DNA from: Bradyrhizobium sp. DOA9
GTDB lineage: Bacteria > Pseudomonadota > Alphaproteobacteria > Rhizobiales > Xanthobacteraceae
Direction of reading: 5' to 3'
Assembly (NCBI RefSeq): GCF_000617845.2
Contig: NZ_DF820425.1
Location: forward strand, 1,061,690 to 1,125,689
Length of the DNA: 64,000 nt
The notes below the pieces were generated by a model. The model saw nothing but the letters and a program-made list of their open reading frames with translations. It made no database searches and had not been told where the DNA came from. Shown here piece by piece: positions 1 to 11,833 of this stretch; the first letter of the stretch is position 1, and the number at the start of each line of letters is the position of its first letter. The translations under genes were made by a program, and so were the position numbers.

Positions 1-243
1 CCTTACGACGGACCGCAGACGCATCGCCTCGCAAAGTTTCGCGGCCAGCGGCAGAAGTGGTTCGCGCTGCGCTTCACCGGCAGGGACGACGAGATCGATC
101 CGCTGACGCCGCGCAACGGCCAGCCCGCGGAGTTCGACGCCTGGCGCTGGGAGCGGCTCGACCGCGTCGCCGACCTCGTGGTGCCGTTCCGGCGCGAGGT
201 CTATCGCGCCGTGGCGCGAGAGTTTGCGCACCTCGCAGGCTGA
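1..243 (+). CDS. rppH: RNA pyrophosphohydrolase (Nudix), C-terminal part
   Basis: The frame is open from the first base and ends with TGA after 80 codons, so only the C-terminal half is present. The visible protein begins PYDGPQTHRLAKFRGQRQKW and contains WFALRFTGRDDEIDP and FDAWRWERLDRVADLVVPFRREVY. This is the conserved region after the Nudix box in alphaproteobacterial RppH, which removes pyrophosphate from the 5' end of triphosphorylated transcripts and starts mRNA decay. The Nudix box itself lies outside the window, so the assignment rests on the tail alone. Confidence 0.85.
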   Translation, partial: PYDGPQTHRLAKFRGQRQKWFALRFTGRDDEIDPLTPRNGQPAEFDAWRWERLDRVADLVVPFRREVYRAVAREFAHLAG

Positions 244-250
244 ACTCTCG

Positions 251-272
251 AAAACAACCCCATGCACAGTAG
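251..272. repeat. 22-nt exact repeat, copy 1
   Basis: Eight bases after the rppH stop there is a 22-nt stretch (core AACAACCCCATGCACAGTAG) that occurs again, identical, at 58619-58640 inside the signal-peptide codons of another gene. A 22-nt exact match is not expected by chance in 64 kb. The function is unknown; it may mark a dispersed element. Confidence 0.6.
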
Positions 273-389
273 CCAAGTGTTTGACACGTCGCGATAAAAT
301 GGGCGGGAGCTGCAGCGAGCGCGCAACAAAGCTTCAGCGCCCGCCACTTTCGTGACGAGCGCTGAATCTGTTCAGGAATTTTGAGCTTG

Positions 390-413
390 AGCCCCGGAGC
401 GGTGCCCCGGGGC

Positions 414-414
<1 letters not shown>
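390..414 (-). terminator. hairpin at the end of the atp operon
   Basis: An 8-bp inverted repeat, AGCCCCGG / CCGGGGCT (390-397 and 407-414), touches the atpC stop codon on the minus strand. No clear U-run follows, so it may be a weak terminator or a 3' stabilising hairpin. Confidence 0.4.
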
Positions 415-930
<516 letters not shown>

Positions 931-939
931 TGAGAAAGC

Positions 940-2409
<1,470 letters not shown>

Positions 2410-2455
2410 TCAATCGACCGGGATGTTGCGTGTAATGGGTACTGAAGCGCCTTGA

Positions 2456-3328
2456 TCAGACGGCCTCGGCACCCGAGATGATTTCGATCAGTTCCTTGGT
2501 GATCTGCGCCTGACGCGTGCGGTTGTAGACCAGCGTCTGCTTGCGGATCATCTCACCGGCGTTGCGCGTCGCGTTGTCCATCGCGCTCATCTGCGCGCCG
2601 TAGAACGAGGCGTTGTTCTCGAGCAGCGCGCGGAAGATCTGGACCGCGAGGTTGCGCGGCAGCAGGCGGGTGAGGATCTCGTCCTCTTCCGGCTCGTATT
2701 CGTAAGAGGTCGTGTTGGCGCTGCCTGCCTCCTCGACCACCAGCGGGATGATCTGCTGGGCGGTCGGGATCTGCGCGATCACCGACTTGAAGCGCGAATA
2801 GAACAGCGTGCAGACGTCGAACTCGCCGTTGTCGAACCGCGCCAGAATCTTCTTGGCGATGTCCTCGGCGTTGACGAAGCCGAGCTGACGGACGCTGCGC
2901 AGGTCCATGTGCTCGACGATCTGCTTGTCGAACTGGCGGCGGAGCTGCTCGTAACCCTTGCGGCCGACGCAGAAGAACTTCACTTCCTTGCCCTGCGCGA
3001 TCAGCGCCAAAGCGCGCTCGCGGGCGAGGCGCACGATCGAGGAGTTGAAGGCGCCGGACAGGCCACGCTCGCCGGTGCAGACCAGCAGCAGGTGAACCTG
3101 ATCGCGGCCGGTGCCGGCCAGCAGCGTCGGGGCGCCGGGCGAGCCGGCCGCGGCGCTGGCGATGTTGGAGATCACCGCGCTCATCTTGTCGGCATAGGGA
3201 CGCGCCGCTTCCGCGGCGGTCTGCGCGCGGCGCAGCTTGGAGGCGGCGACCATCTGCATCGCCTTGGTGATCTTCTGCGTCGCCTTGGTGGAGGCGATGC
3301 GGACGCGCATGTCTTTAAGTGACGCCAT
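2456..3328 (-). CDS. atpG: F1 ATP synthase gamma subunit
   Basis: 290 aa, the central rotary shaft of F1. The N-terminal helix ([20 protein letters not shown], then [16 protein letters not shown]) and the C-terminal helix ([23 protein letters not shown]) carry the conserved coiled-coil pair. The middle holds the Rossmann-like part ([20 protein letters not shown]). It follows atpA after a 175-bp gap filled by a palindromic repeat. Confidence 0.98.
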   Translation of the reverse strand: MASLKDMRVRIASTKATQKITKAMQMVAASKLRRAQTAAEAARPYADKMSAVISNIASAAAGSPGAPTLLAGTGRDQVHLLLVCTGERGLSGAFNSSIVRLARERALALIAQGKEVKFFCVGRKGYEQLRRQFDKQIVEHMDLRSVRQLGFVNAEDIAKKILARFDNGEFDVCTLFYSRFKSVIAQIPTAQQIIPLVVEEAGSANTTSYEYEPEEDEILTRLLPRNLAVQIFRALLENNASFYGAQMSAMDNATRNAGEMIRKQTLVYNRTRQAQITKELIEIISGAEAV

Positions 3329-3380
3329 TCTTCGTTCACCCCGGCGGTCTGCCTTTGGCGAGACCGCGACCCTATCTCTC

Positions 3381-3495
3381 CGTCATGCCCGGGCTTGTCC
3401 CGGGCATCCACGTTCTCGTCGGCCACGCGGTTAGACGTGGATGGCCGGGACTTCAGTTGCGAAGACACGCTTCGCGCCTTAGCCCGGCCATGACG
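3381..3495. repeat. palindromic repeat in the atpA-atpG gap
   Basis: The unit opens CGTCATGCCCGGGCTTGTCC, continues with a CGGGCATCCACG stretch, and closes with GTGGATGGCCGGGAC and GCCCGGCCATGACG. The ends CGTCATG / CATGACG are inverted. It is an intergenic palindromic element of the type spread through Bradyrhizobium-like genomes, here lying between two co-transcribed genes. Confidence 0.7.
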
Positions 3496-3503
3496 ACCTT
3501 CAG

Positions 3504-5593
<2,090 letters not shown>

Positions 5594-6054
5594 AGACGCG
5601 CTCTTTTTGCTGTCAAACTCGCAAGGGAAAAACCGTCGCCACGAAGCGGCGCCTAGCGATCCAAGCCCTTGGAATTCAAGCGGGACTTCGATTTTCGACC
5701 AGCACGGGAGGTGCCGGGCTCGTTAAAATCGCGGCTTTGCTAACATAGCAGGCGCGCAGGTGCAACATGACGCCAAATTAAAGGCATGAGGTTCTCTCGC
5801 CAGTTCGTCGCAGCCGCGCGACCCATTGCGCGCCGAGGGGGCGGGCCGAGGCGGCGACCTGCCCCGTCACGGAAACCAGCGCCGGGCCTGACGCGACACC
5901 TTCCATTGGTTCCTGCCCCCAGCGCATAGCGGCCATGAACACGGATCGCTCAGGCGTGAATCCGCCCCGCCAGTTCCACGCGCCGAATACTTATCGAATT
6001 CTAAACGCTCGCGGCGATGACTTCGCTTTACAGTATTCGCAAGTAATCGAGAGG

Positions 6055-6069
6055 TTAATAAATCGTTAA
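6055..6069. promoter_or_regulatory. CtrA-type box TTAA-N7-TTAA
   Basis: TTAA at 6055-6058 and TTAA at 6066-6069 are separated by exactly seven bases, matching the full consensus for the cell-cycle regulator CtrA of alphaproteobacteria. It sits 183 bp upstream of the rlpA start. CtrA controls division and envelope genes, which fits a septal wall protein, but binding is only inferred. Confidence 0.45.
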
Positions 6070-6212
6070 AGGCGAATATTACGGAACATCGGCTGAATAT
6101 CCTGTGACGGTAACAAGATATTTCATGACGACACATACCGGATTTACTGCCCAATTCACGCCTCATTGGGAATCGAAACGCCAATCCGCTCACAAACTGA
6201 TGGGGGCTCCAC

Positions 6213-6230
6213 TTGCCACAAATGTGGCAA
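6213..6230. promoter_or_regulatory. perfect palindrome upstream of rlpA
   Basis: TTGCCAC-AAAT-GTGGCAA is a perfect inverted repeat 21 bp before the rlpA start codon. It could be an operator or a small 5' UTR hairpin that influences ribosome access. Confidence 0.4.
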
Positions 6231-6251
6231 TACTAGCTTAGGGACCAATAA

Positions 6252-6749
6252 ATGCTGTCTTTGAAGACGCTGGGCTTTGTGACCCGGCCGCGTACGGCGG
6301 TTGCTTTCGTCGCCGCGACTCTCCTCGTCGGTGGAACTGCCACCGAGGCTTCGGCCAAATCCCGGCATCACCGGCATCACCACCGCCACCACGCCCAGAC
6401 CGAGGCCAACGCGACCTCCGATTGGCGCAACGCCAATGCGTCGATGAATCCGACCTCCGGCACGGGCCGCAGCTTCTCCGGCATGGCGTCCTTTTACGGC
6501 AATGAGTCCGGCAGCAAGACTGCCTCGGGCCAGCGCTTCAACCAGAACGCCATGACCGCGGCGCACCGTTCGCTGCCGTTCGGCACCAAGCTGCGCGTCA
6601 CCCATGGCGGCCAGAGCGTCATCGTCACCATCAACGACCGCGGCCCGTTCATTCGCGGGCGTGTGCTCGACCTCTCCACGGGTGCCGCCCGCGCCATTGG
6701 CCTCACCAGTCGCGGCGTCGGCCGCGTCACCGCGGAAGTCGTCTCCTAA
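6252..6749 (+). CDS. rlpA: RlpA-like septal ring lytic transglycosylase family protein
   Basis: 165 aa. A signal peptide covers about residues 1-36 (TAVAFVAATLLVGGTATEAS, then AKS). A striking His/Arg stretch follows at about 37-48 (RHHRHHHRHH). The double-psi beta-barrel domain occupies about residues 80-165, with GMASFYG, ASGQRFN, TAAHRSLPFGTKLRV, NDRGPF and RVLDLSTGAARAIGL, including the conserved His and Asp. RlpA proteins cleave denuded peptidoglycan at division septa. There is no SPOR domain, so septal targeting, if any, must differ from E. coli RlpA. Downstream is a strong terminator. Confidence 0.88.
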   Translation: MLSLKTLGFVTRPRTAVAFVAATLLVGGTATEASAKSRHHRHHHRHHAQTEANATSDWRNANASMNPTSGTGRSFSGMASFYGNESGSKTASGQRFNQNAMTAAHRSLPFGTKLRVTHGGQSVIVTINDRGPFIRGRVLDLSTGAARAIGLTSRGVGRVTAEVVS

Positions 6750-6810
6750 GGCGCGATCCGCGCCTTGATCAACGCGCAGTTTTCATCAGTTTGCTGCGCA
6801 CGAGAAACAA

Positions 6811-6842
6811 GCCCGCGGTCTTGGGGGACCGCGGGCTTTTTT
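6811..6842 (+). terminator. rho-independent terminator after rlpA
   Basis: Perfect 10-bp stem GCCCGCGGTC / GACCGCGGGC with a TTGGGG loop and a run of six T. Confidence 0.9.
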
Positions 6843-6859
6843 GTTTGGCCGTCACGGCC

Positions 6860-6999
6860 CTCGTGTCCCGGACAAGCCGCAGCGCGCAAACGTTGCGGCG
6901 CAGAGCCGGGACCCAAAGGCCGCGGAGCGCCGTGCGGCATGGGCCCCGGCTCTGCAGCGCACCGCTGAAGAAGCGCTGCGCTGCGTCCGGGGCACGAGA
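6860..6999. repeat. dispersed repeat family B, copy 1
   Basis: The unit starts TCGTGTCCCGGAC, has internal GCAGAGCCGGGACCC and GCCCCGGCTCTGCAGCGCACC, and ends TGCGTCCGGGGCACGAG. The halves are inverted. Related copies lie at 40593-40712 and 49641-49785. It fills most of the rlpA-priA gap together with the next repeat. Confidence 0.75.
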
Positions 7000-7021
7000 G
7001 GAGGAGGCGCCGCTCTCACAG

Positions 7022-7108
7022 CGTCATTGCGAGCGGAGCGAAGCAATCCAGAATCCCTCCGTGGAAAGACCCTGGATTGCTTCGTCGCAAGGGCTCCTCG
7101 CAATGACG
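7022..7108. repeat. dispersed palindromic repeat family A, copy 1
   Basis: About 87 bp with perfect ends CGTCATTGCGAG and CTCGCAATGACG, and inner inverted arms AGCAATCCAGA and CTGGATTGCT. Four more copies are in this window (11125, 30502, 52752, 55118). It looks like a small non-coding mobile unit. Confidence 0.85.
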
Positions 7109-7126
7109 TGGAGAGGGCGGCAGGGC

Positions 7127-9331
7127 CTACAAGAAGCTCTGCGGATCGACGTCGACCTCGAGCTTCAGATTGCCTGATGGCTTCGGGCAGACCGCGAGCC
7201 AGTTGCGTAAGTAGTCCGAGAGATCAAAGCCGCGCGCCGATTTCACCAGGATGCGGAAGCGGTAGCGGCCCTTGATGACGGCGAGCGGCGCTTCGGCGGG
7301 GCCGAGCACGACGACGCGCTCGTCGCGCGGCGCCAGCGTCACCAGCTTGCGGCCGAAGCCTTCGGCGCCCGGGCGGTCGCCGGCGGAGATGATCAGGCTG
7401 GCGAGCCGGCCGAACGGCGGATAGAGCGTCTTCTCGCGCAGCTCGATCTCGCTGTCGTAGAAGGCCTCGCGGTCGCAGGCGATCAGCGCCCGCATCACGG
7501 GATGATCCGGCTGGTGGGTCTGCAGATAGCCGACGCCGCGGCCCTGCTCGCGGCCGGCGCGGCCGATCACCTGGTTGAGCAATTGCCACGTGCGCTCCGC
7601 CGCGCGCGGATCGCCGTTGGACAGGCCAAGATCCGCATCGACCACGCCGACCAGATTGAGCCTGGGAAAGTTGTGACCCTTTGCCACGAGCTGGGTGCCG
7701 ATGATGATATCGACGCGGCCCTCCGCGATCTCGGCGAGCTCGACGCGCATCGTCTCGATCGAGGTGATGAGATCGCTCGACAGCACCATGGTGCGGGCTT
7801 GCGGAAACAGCGCTGCCGCCTCCTCCTGCAGGCGCTCGACGCCGGGGCCGACCGCGACCAGCGATTCCTCGGCCGAGCAGTTCGGGCAGATATGCGGGCG
7901 CGGCATCGAGAAGCCGCAATGGTGGCAGACCAGGCGCTGGCGGAACCGATGATCGACCAGCCAGGCATCGCAGATGGTGCAGGCGAAGCGATGGCCGCAG
8001 GCGCGGCACAAGGTCAGCGGCGCATAGCCGCGGCGATTGAGGAACAGCAGCGCCTGCTCGCGCCGCTCGATCGCGGTCCGGATCTCGCCGGCAAGCCGCG
8101 GCGAGATGAAGCGGCCGCGCGCGGGCGGCTCGCGGCGCAGGTCGATAGCCTCGATATGCGGCATGTGCTGGCCGCCGAAGCGCGAGGGCAGCGCGATGCG
8201 CTGATAGCGGTTCTTGCGCGCATTGACCTCGGACTCCACCGAGGGCGTCGCGGAGGCCAGCACGACGGGAATCCTGGCGATATGCCCGCGTACCACCGCC
8301 ATGTCGCGGGCGTGGTAGTGCACGCCGTCGTCCTGCTTGTAGGCCTGGTCGTGCTCCTCATCGACGACGATCAGGCCGAGATTGGCGTAGGGGAGAAACA
8401 GCGCCGAGCGCGCGCCGACCACGACCGGGGCCGAACCTTCGGAGATCGCGGCCCAATTGCGCGCGCGGGTGCGCGGCGTCAGCTCCGAATGCCATTCGAT
8501 CGGCCGCACGCCGAAGCGCTGCGCGAAGCGGTCGAGGAACTGGCCGGTGAGCGCGATCTCCGGCATCAGGATCAGCGCCTGCCTGCCGCGACGGACCACC
8601 TCGGCGACGGCTTCGAAATAGACCTCGGTCTTGCCCGAGCCGGTGACGCCGTCGAGCAGCGCGACGTGGAAGGTGCCGTTGGCGGCGAGCGCGCGCATCG
8701 CATCCACACCGGCACGCTGCAGCGGTGAAAAATCCGGCCGGCCGAATTCCGGATCGGGCGCCGGCGGCGGCGGAGGCGGCGGCATCGGCTCCACCGTGAG
8801 CGTGCCTTCGTCGACGAGGCCGTCGATGACCCCTGCGGAGACGCCGGCTTCCTTGGCCGCCTCGGACTTGCCGTGCAGCAGCCGGTCGGACAGCAGCGCG
8901 ATCACGCGCTGGCGTGCCGGCGTCAGCCGTTTCGGGGGATCGCCTGTTAGCCGCACGCCGGCGCGCGCCCGCTCGGGGCCGAGAGTCTCGCCCATGCGCA
9001 GGCACATCCGCAGCACCATGCCGCGCGGACTCAGCGTGTAATTGGCGACCCAGTCGACCACCTTGCGCAGCTCCGGCTTGAGCGGCGGAATGTCGAGCTT
9101 CTCGCTGACCTCCTTGAGGCGGTTGTGCAGGCGCGGATCGGGATTGGCATTCTCGCCCCAGACCACGGCCAGCACCTCGCGCGGACCGAGCGGGACCCCG
9201 ACGAGGTCGCCCGCCTTCAGCTCCATGCCGCGCGGCACCTTGTAGGAATAGGTCTGGTTGAGCGCGACCGGCACCAGCACGTCGACCATGCGGGTGGCGG
9301 GGGCGGTTGTGTTGCGCGGCGATTGGTCCAT
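7127..9331 (-). CDS. priA: primosomal replication restart helicase PriA
   Basis: 734 aa, the family's normal length. The N-terminal DNA-binding part (residues 1-120) is followed by a Pro-rich linker (184-190), Walker A GVTGSGKT (228-235), Walker B DEEH (324-327) and eight zinc-binding Cys in four CxxC pairs: C442/C445, C451/C454, C469/C472 and C482/C485. Helicase motifs IGTQLVAKGHNFPRL and QVIGRAGREQGRG follow. PriA reloads the replisome at collapsed forks. The gene stands alone and converges on rlpA. Confidence 0.98.
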   Translation of the reverse strand: MDQSPRNTTAPATRMVDVLVPVALNQTYSYKVPRGMELKAGDLVGVPLGPREVLAVVWGENANPDPRLHNRLKEVSEKLDIPPLKPELRKVVDWVANYTLSPRGMVLRMCLRMGETLGPERARAGVRLTGDPPKRLTPARQRVIALLSDRLLHGKSEAAKEAGVSAGVIDGLVDEGTLTVEPMPPPPPPPAPDPEFGRPDFSPLQRAGVDAMRALAANGTFHVALLDGVTGSGKTEVYFEAVAEVVRRGRQALILMPEIALTGQFLDRFAQRFGVRPIEWHSELTPRTRARNWAAISEGSAPVVVGARSALFLPYANLGLIVVDEEHDQAYKQDDGVHYHARDMAVVRGHIARIPVVLASATPSVESEVNARKNRYQRIALPSRFGGQHMPHIEAIDLRREPPARGRFISPRLAGEIRTAIERREQALLFLNRRGYAPLTLCRACGHRFACTICDAWLVDHRFRQRLVCHHCGFSMPRPHICPNCSAEESLVAVGPGVERLQEEAAALFPQARTMVLSSDLITSIETMRVELAEIAEGRVDIIIGTQLVAKGHNFPRLNLVGVVDADLGLSNGDPRAAERTWQLLNQVIGRAGREQGRGVGYLQTHQPDHPVMRALIACDREAFYDSEIELREKTLYPPFGRLASLIISAGDRPGAEGFGRKLVTLAPRDERVVVLGPAEAPLAVIKGRYRFRILVKSARGFDLSDYLRNWLAVCPKPSGNLKLEVDVDPQSFL

Positions 9332-9444
9332 GAGCGGGGGAATCGGAACCTTTAAGCCTTCAGGCTAGCGCCGCGCGGCGGCCTTAGCGAACGATAAACG
9401 AGTGTGATGCGATATACTGTGGGGAATCACCACGTCCAGAGCGC

Positions 9445-10410
9445 ATGAGCAAAGCGGCCGCCCCACCCATCGAGCTCGCGAGCGCCGATCCCTCGATCGC
9501 GCAGGAGATGGCGCGCTGGCTTTCGCATCTCGGCGCCGAGCGGCGGCTGTCGCCGAAGACGCTGGAGGCCTATGGCCGCGACCTGCGGCAGTGCCTGGAT
9601 TTCCTCTGTGCCCATTGGGGCGAGCGCGTCACGCTCGAACGATTTGCAGCGCTGGAGGCCACCGACGTGCGCGCCTTCATGGCGATGCGCCGGGCCGACG
9701 ACATCGCCGGCCGCTCGCTGATGCGCGCGCTGGCGGGGCTGCGCTCGTTCGGACGCTTTCTGGAGCGCGAGGGCAAGGGCAAGGTCGGCGCGCTCTCGGC
9801 GATCCGCGCGCCAAAGGTTGCAAAGAGCCTGCCGAAGCCGCTGCCGATGGCGTCGGCCAAGCGTCTTGCGGACGCCGACGAGCGCGCCGGCGAGGAACGC
9901 GAAACGTGGATCCTCGTGCGCGATGCCGCGGTGATGGCGCTGCTGTATGGCTCGGGCCTGCGCATCTCCGAAGCGCTCGGCCTGAAGCGCCGCGAGGTGC
10001 CGCGGCCCGGCGAAGGCGACGTGCTGGTCGTGACGGGCAAGGGCAACAAGACCCGCATGGTGCCGGTGCTGCAGAACGTGCTGGAGCTGGTGCAGGAGTA
10101 TGTCGCGATCTGCCCGTATCCGCTGCCGGCGGATGGCCCGATCTTCGTCGGCGCACGCGGCGGCCCCTTGAGCCCGCGCATCATCCAGCTCGCGATGGAG
10201 CGGCTGCGCGGCGCGCTCGGGCTGCCCGACAGCGCCACGCCGCACGCGCTCCGGCACTCCTTCGCCACGCATCTGCTGTCGCGCGGCGGGGACTTGCGCG
10301 CGATCCAGGAATTGCTCGGCCATTCCTCGCTGTCGACCACGCAGGTCTATACCGGCATCGATTCCGAGCGGCTGCTCGAAGTCTATGCAAGCGCGCATCC
10401 GCGGCGGTGA
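9445..10410 (+). CDS. xerC: tyrosine recombinase XerC/XerD
   Basis: 321 aa. An N-terminal SAM-like core-binding domain (about 15-110) precedes the catalytic domain with R173 (GSGLRISEALGL), K199 (GKGNKTRMVP), H267 and R270 (HALRHSFATH), H293 (LGHSS) and the nucleophile Y302 (TTQVYTGID). This full set identifies an active Xer recombinase that resolves chromosome dimers at dif. The priA/xerC neighbourhood and the sequence style favour XerC over XerD, but that choice is an inference. Confidence 0.9.
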   Translation: MSKAAAPPIELASADPSIAQEMARWLSHLGAERRLSPKTLEAYGRDLRQCLDFLCAHWGERVTLERFAALEATDVRAFMAMRRADDIAGRSLMRALAGLRSFGRFLEREGKGKVGALSAIRAPKVAKSLPKPLPMASAKRLADADERAGEERETWILVRDAAVMALLYGSGLRISEALGLKRREVPRPGEGDVLVVTGKGNKTRMVPVLQNVLELVQEYVAICPYPLPADGPIFVGARGGPLSPRIIQLAMERLRGALGLPDSATPHALRHSFATHLLSRGGDLRAIQELLGHSSLSTTQVYTGIDSERLLEVYASAHPRR

Positions 10411-10511
10411 ATTGCCGCCGAATTCTGACATGAAGCTGTCATAGCGCGCGTGCCTCTTGCGCAGGCCGCGCGGTTCGGTCAATCGTGGCGGAACCGACCA
10501 AGAGGGGAATC

Positions 10512-11099
10512 ATGAGCGCACATGAAAGCATGGAGCATGCCGAGCACGCCGAACACGCGTCCGGCTCGAACAAGAAGATCGCCCTTCTGATCGCCGTGCT
10601 GGCGCTGTTCCTTGCGATCTCGGAGACGCTCGGCAAGGGCGCCCAGACCGAATCGATCAGCAAGAACGTCGAGGCCGCCAATCTCTGGGCGTTCTTCCAG
10701 GCCAAGAGCATTCGCCGCACCGTGGTGGTGACCGCGGCGGAGCAGGGCAAGCTGACGCTCGCGGCCGCCGACGAGGCACAGAAGCCCGCCGTGCAGAAGC
10801 AGATCGACGACTGGACCAAGACCGCGCAGCGCTACCGCTCCGAGCCCGAGACCGGCGAAGGCACCGAGCAGCTTGCGGACAAGGCCAAGCACGCCGAGCA
10901 CGCCCGCGACGAGGCGACCGCGAAGTACCACCATTTCGAGCTGGCCTCGGCCGCCTTCCAGATCGGCATCGTGCTGGCCTCGGCCACCATCATCACCGGC
11001 ATGATCGCGCTGGCCTATGTCGGCGGCGTGCTGACGATCGCCGGCCTGATCATGACCGCACTCGGCCTGTGGTGGCCGCACCTGCTGCATTTGCATTGA
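10512..11099 (+). CDS. DUF4337 membrane protein
   Basis: 195 aa from the ATG at 10512, preceded by AGAGGGG. The N-terminus has a His/Glu repeat (MEHAEHAEHA), then one membrane helix (IALLIAVLALFLAISETL), the conserved NVEAANLWAFFQAKSIRRT segment, a soluble helical middle, and two C-terminal helices (IGIVLASATIITGMIALAY and TIAGLIMTALGLWWPHLL). The pattern matches DUF4337, a family of unknown function. No operon partner is visible. Confidence 0.85.
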   Translation: MSAHESMEHAEHAEHASGSNKKIALLIAVLALFLAISETLGKGAQTESISKNVEAANLWAFFQAKSIRRTVVVTAAEQGKLTLAAADEAQKPAVQKQIDDWTKTAQRYRSEPETGEGTEQLADKAKHAEHARDEATAKYHHFELASAAFQIGIVLASATIITGMIALAYVGGVLTIAGLIMTALGLWWPHLLHLH

Positions 11100-11124
11100 G
11101 GGGCGTGTGGCAGGGTTCTCTCCG

Positions 11125-11241
11125 CGTCATTGCGAGGAGCCGTTGCGACGAAGCAATCCAGACTGCCTCCGCGGAAAGATTCTGGATTGCTTCCGCCTTC
11201 GCCAAGGCTTCGGCGGACAAGTCGCTGCGCTCGCAATGACG
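11125..11241. repeat. family A repeat, copy 2, with nested insert
   Basis: It has the same ends as the other family A units (CGTCATTGCGAGG ... CGCAATGACG), but it is 117 bp rather than about 85 because the right arm carries an extra palindromic piece, CGCCTTCGCCAAGGCTTCGG, followed by CGGACAAG. The extra piece reads as a second small element inserted in the first. Confidence 0.8.
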
Positions 11242-11268
11242 GAGGATAGAGGCGGATGCATCCGGCGC

Positions 11269-11799
11269 TCACCGCGCCTGGTGCACGCTCTTCCTGAAGC
11301 GCTGGATGAGACGCAGCGTGCGGGAGGACCAGCCCTCGCCGTCGCCGGCGATCAATTCGCGGATGCGGCGCTTGATCGGGTCGACCAGCTCGGCTGCCTT
11401 GGCGCGAACCCTCAGCACCAGATCGTAGATCCGCTCGAACCAGCGCATCTCCAGCAGCTTGGCGCGCGTCACGTCGAACACGAAGGCGGTGACACCGACG
11501 CCGACGAGCTTTCCGAACACGATCGTGAAGAACGCGCTGGTCCAGTATTCGTGCGCGAGCAGCCACAGCCCGACCAGCTTGAGCGGAAACAGCGGGATGA
11601 CGGGGACCGCGAACACGATCAGCGTCATGGCCGGCGACAGCGCATCGACGCGCTCCGTCAGCCAATGCTTGAAGCGCGCCAGCGGGATGGCCGCGACGAC
11701 CTTGGCGACAACAGGCTCGAGATGGTCCCACAGCCAGGCTTCGATCAGGAAGACGATCGCAAGCAGGACCCAGACCGGTTGAAGAAGGCGGCGCAGCAT
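11269..11799 (-). CDS. small inner-membrane protein of unknown function
   Basis: 176 aa from the ATG at 11799 (MLRRLLQPVWVLLAIVFLIE). A longer frame would run into lpd. Two or three hydrophobic segments are visible (VLLAIVFLIEAWLWDHL, SPAMTLIVFAVPVIPLFPLK, AHEYWTSAFFTIVFGKLVGV), then a basic, helical C-terminus (LRVRAKAAELVDPIKRRIRE). I recognise no named family. It lies 34 bp after lpd on the same strand, so it is probably the last gene of that transcription unit. Confidence 0.75.
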   Translation of the reverse strand: MLRRLLQPVWVLLAIVFLIEAWLWDHLEPVVAKVVAAIPLARFKHWLTERVDALSPAMTLIVFAVPVIPLFPLKLVGLWLLAHEYWTSAFFTIVFGKLVGVGVTAFVFDVTRAKLLEMRWFERIYDLVLRVRAKAAELVDPIKRRIRELIAGDGEGWSSRTLRLIQRFRKSVHQAR

Positions 11800-11833
11800 G
11801 TGTTTCCCGCCCGGTTCGGCGCTGGGCGCGTCG

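Larger units (their letters stand above)
5594..6251. other. atpH-rlpA divergent intergenic region
   Basis: 658 bp without a convincing gene between divergently transcribed atpH (minus) and rlpA (plus). It must hold both promoters. Visible signals are a TGCTA-ACA-TAGCA palindrome at 5738-5750, a CtrA-type box at 6055-6069 and a palindrome at 6213-6230. The stretch from about 5980 to 6125 is AT-richer than the neighbouring coding DNA. A 108-codon minus frame inside it (5867-6193) has no plausible protein character. Confidence 0.7.

Noticed and set aside
5867..6193. 108-codon minus-strand ORF in the atpH-rlpA gap
   Set aside because: Cys/Arg/Ser-rich with no start context; it covers the promoter region of rlpA.
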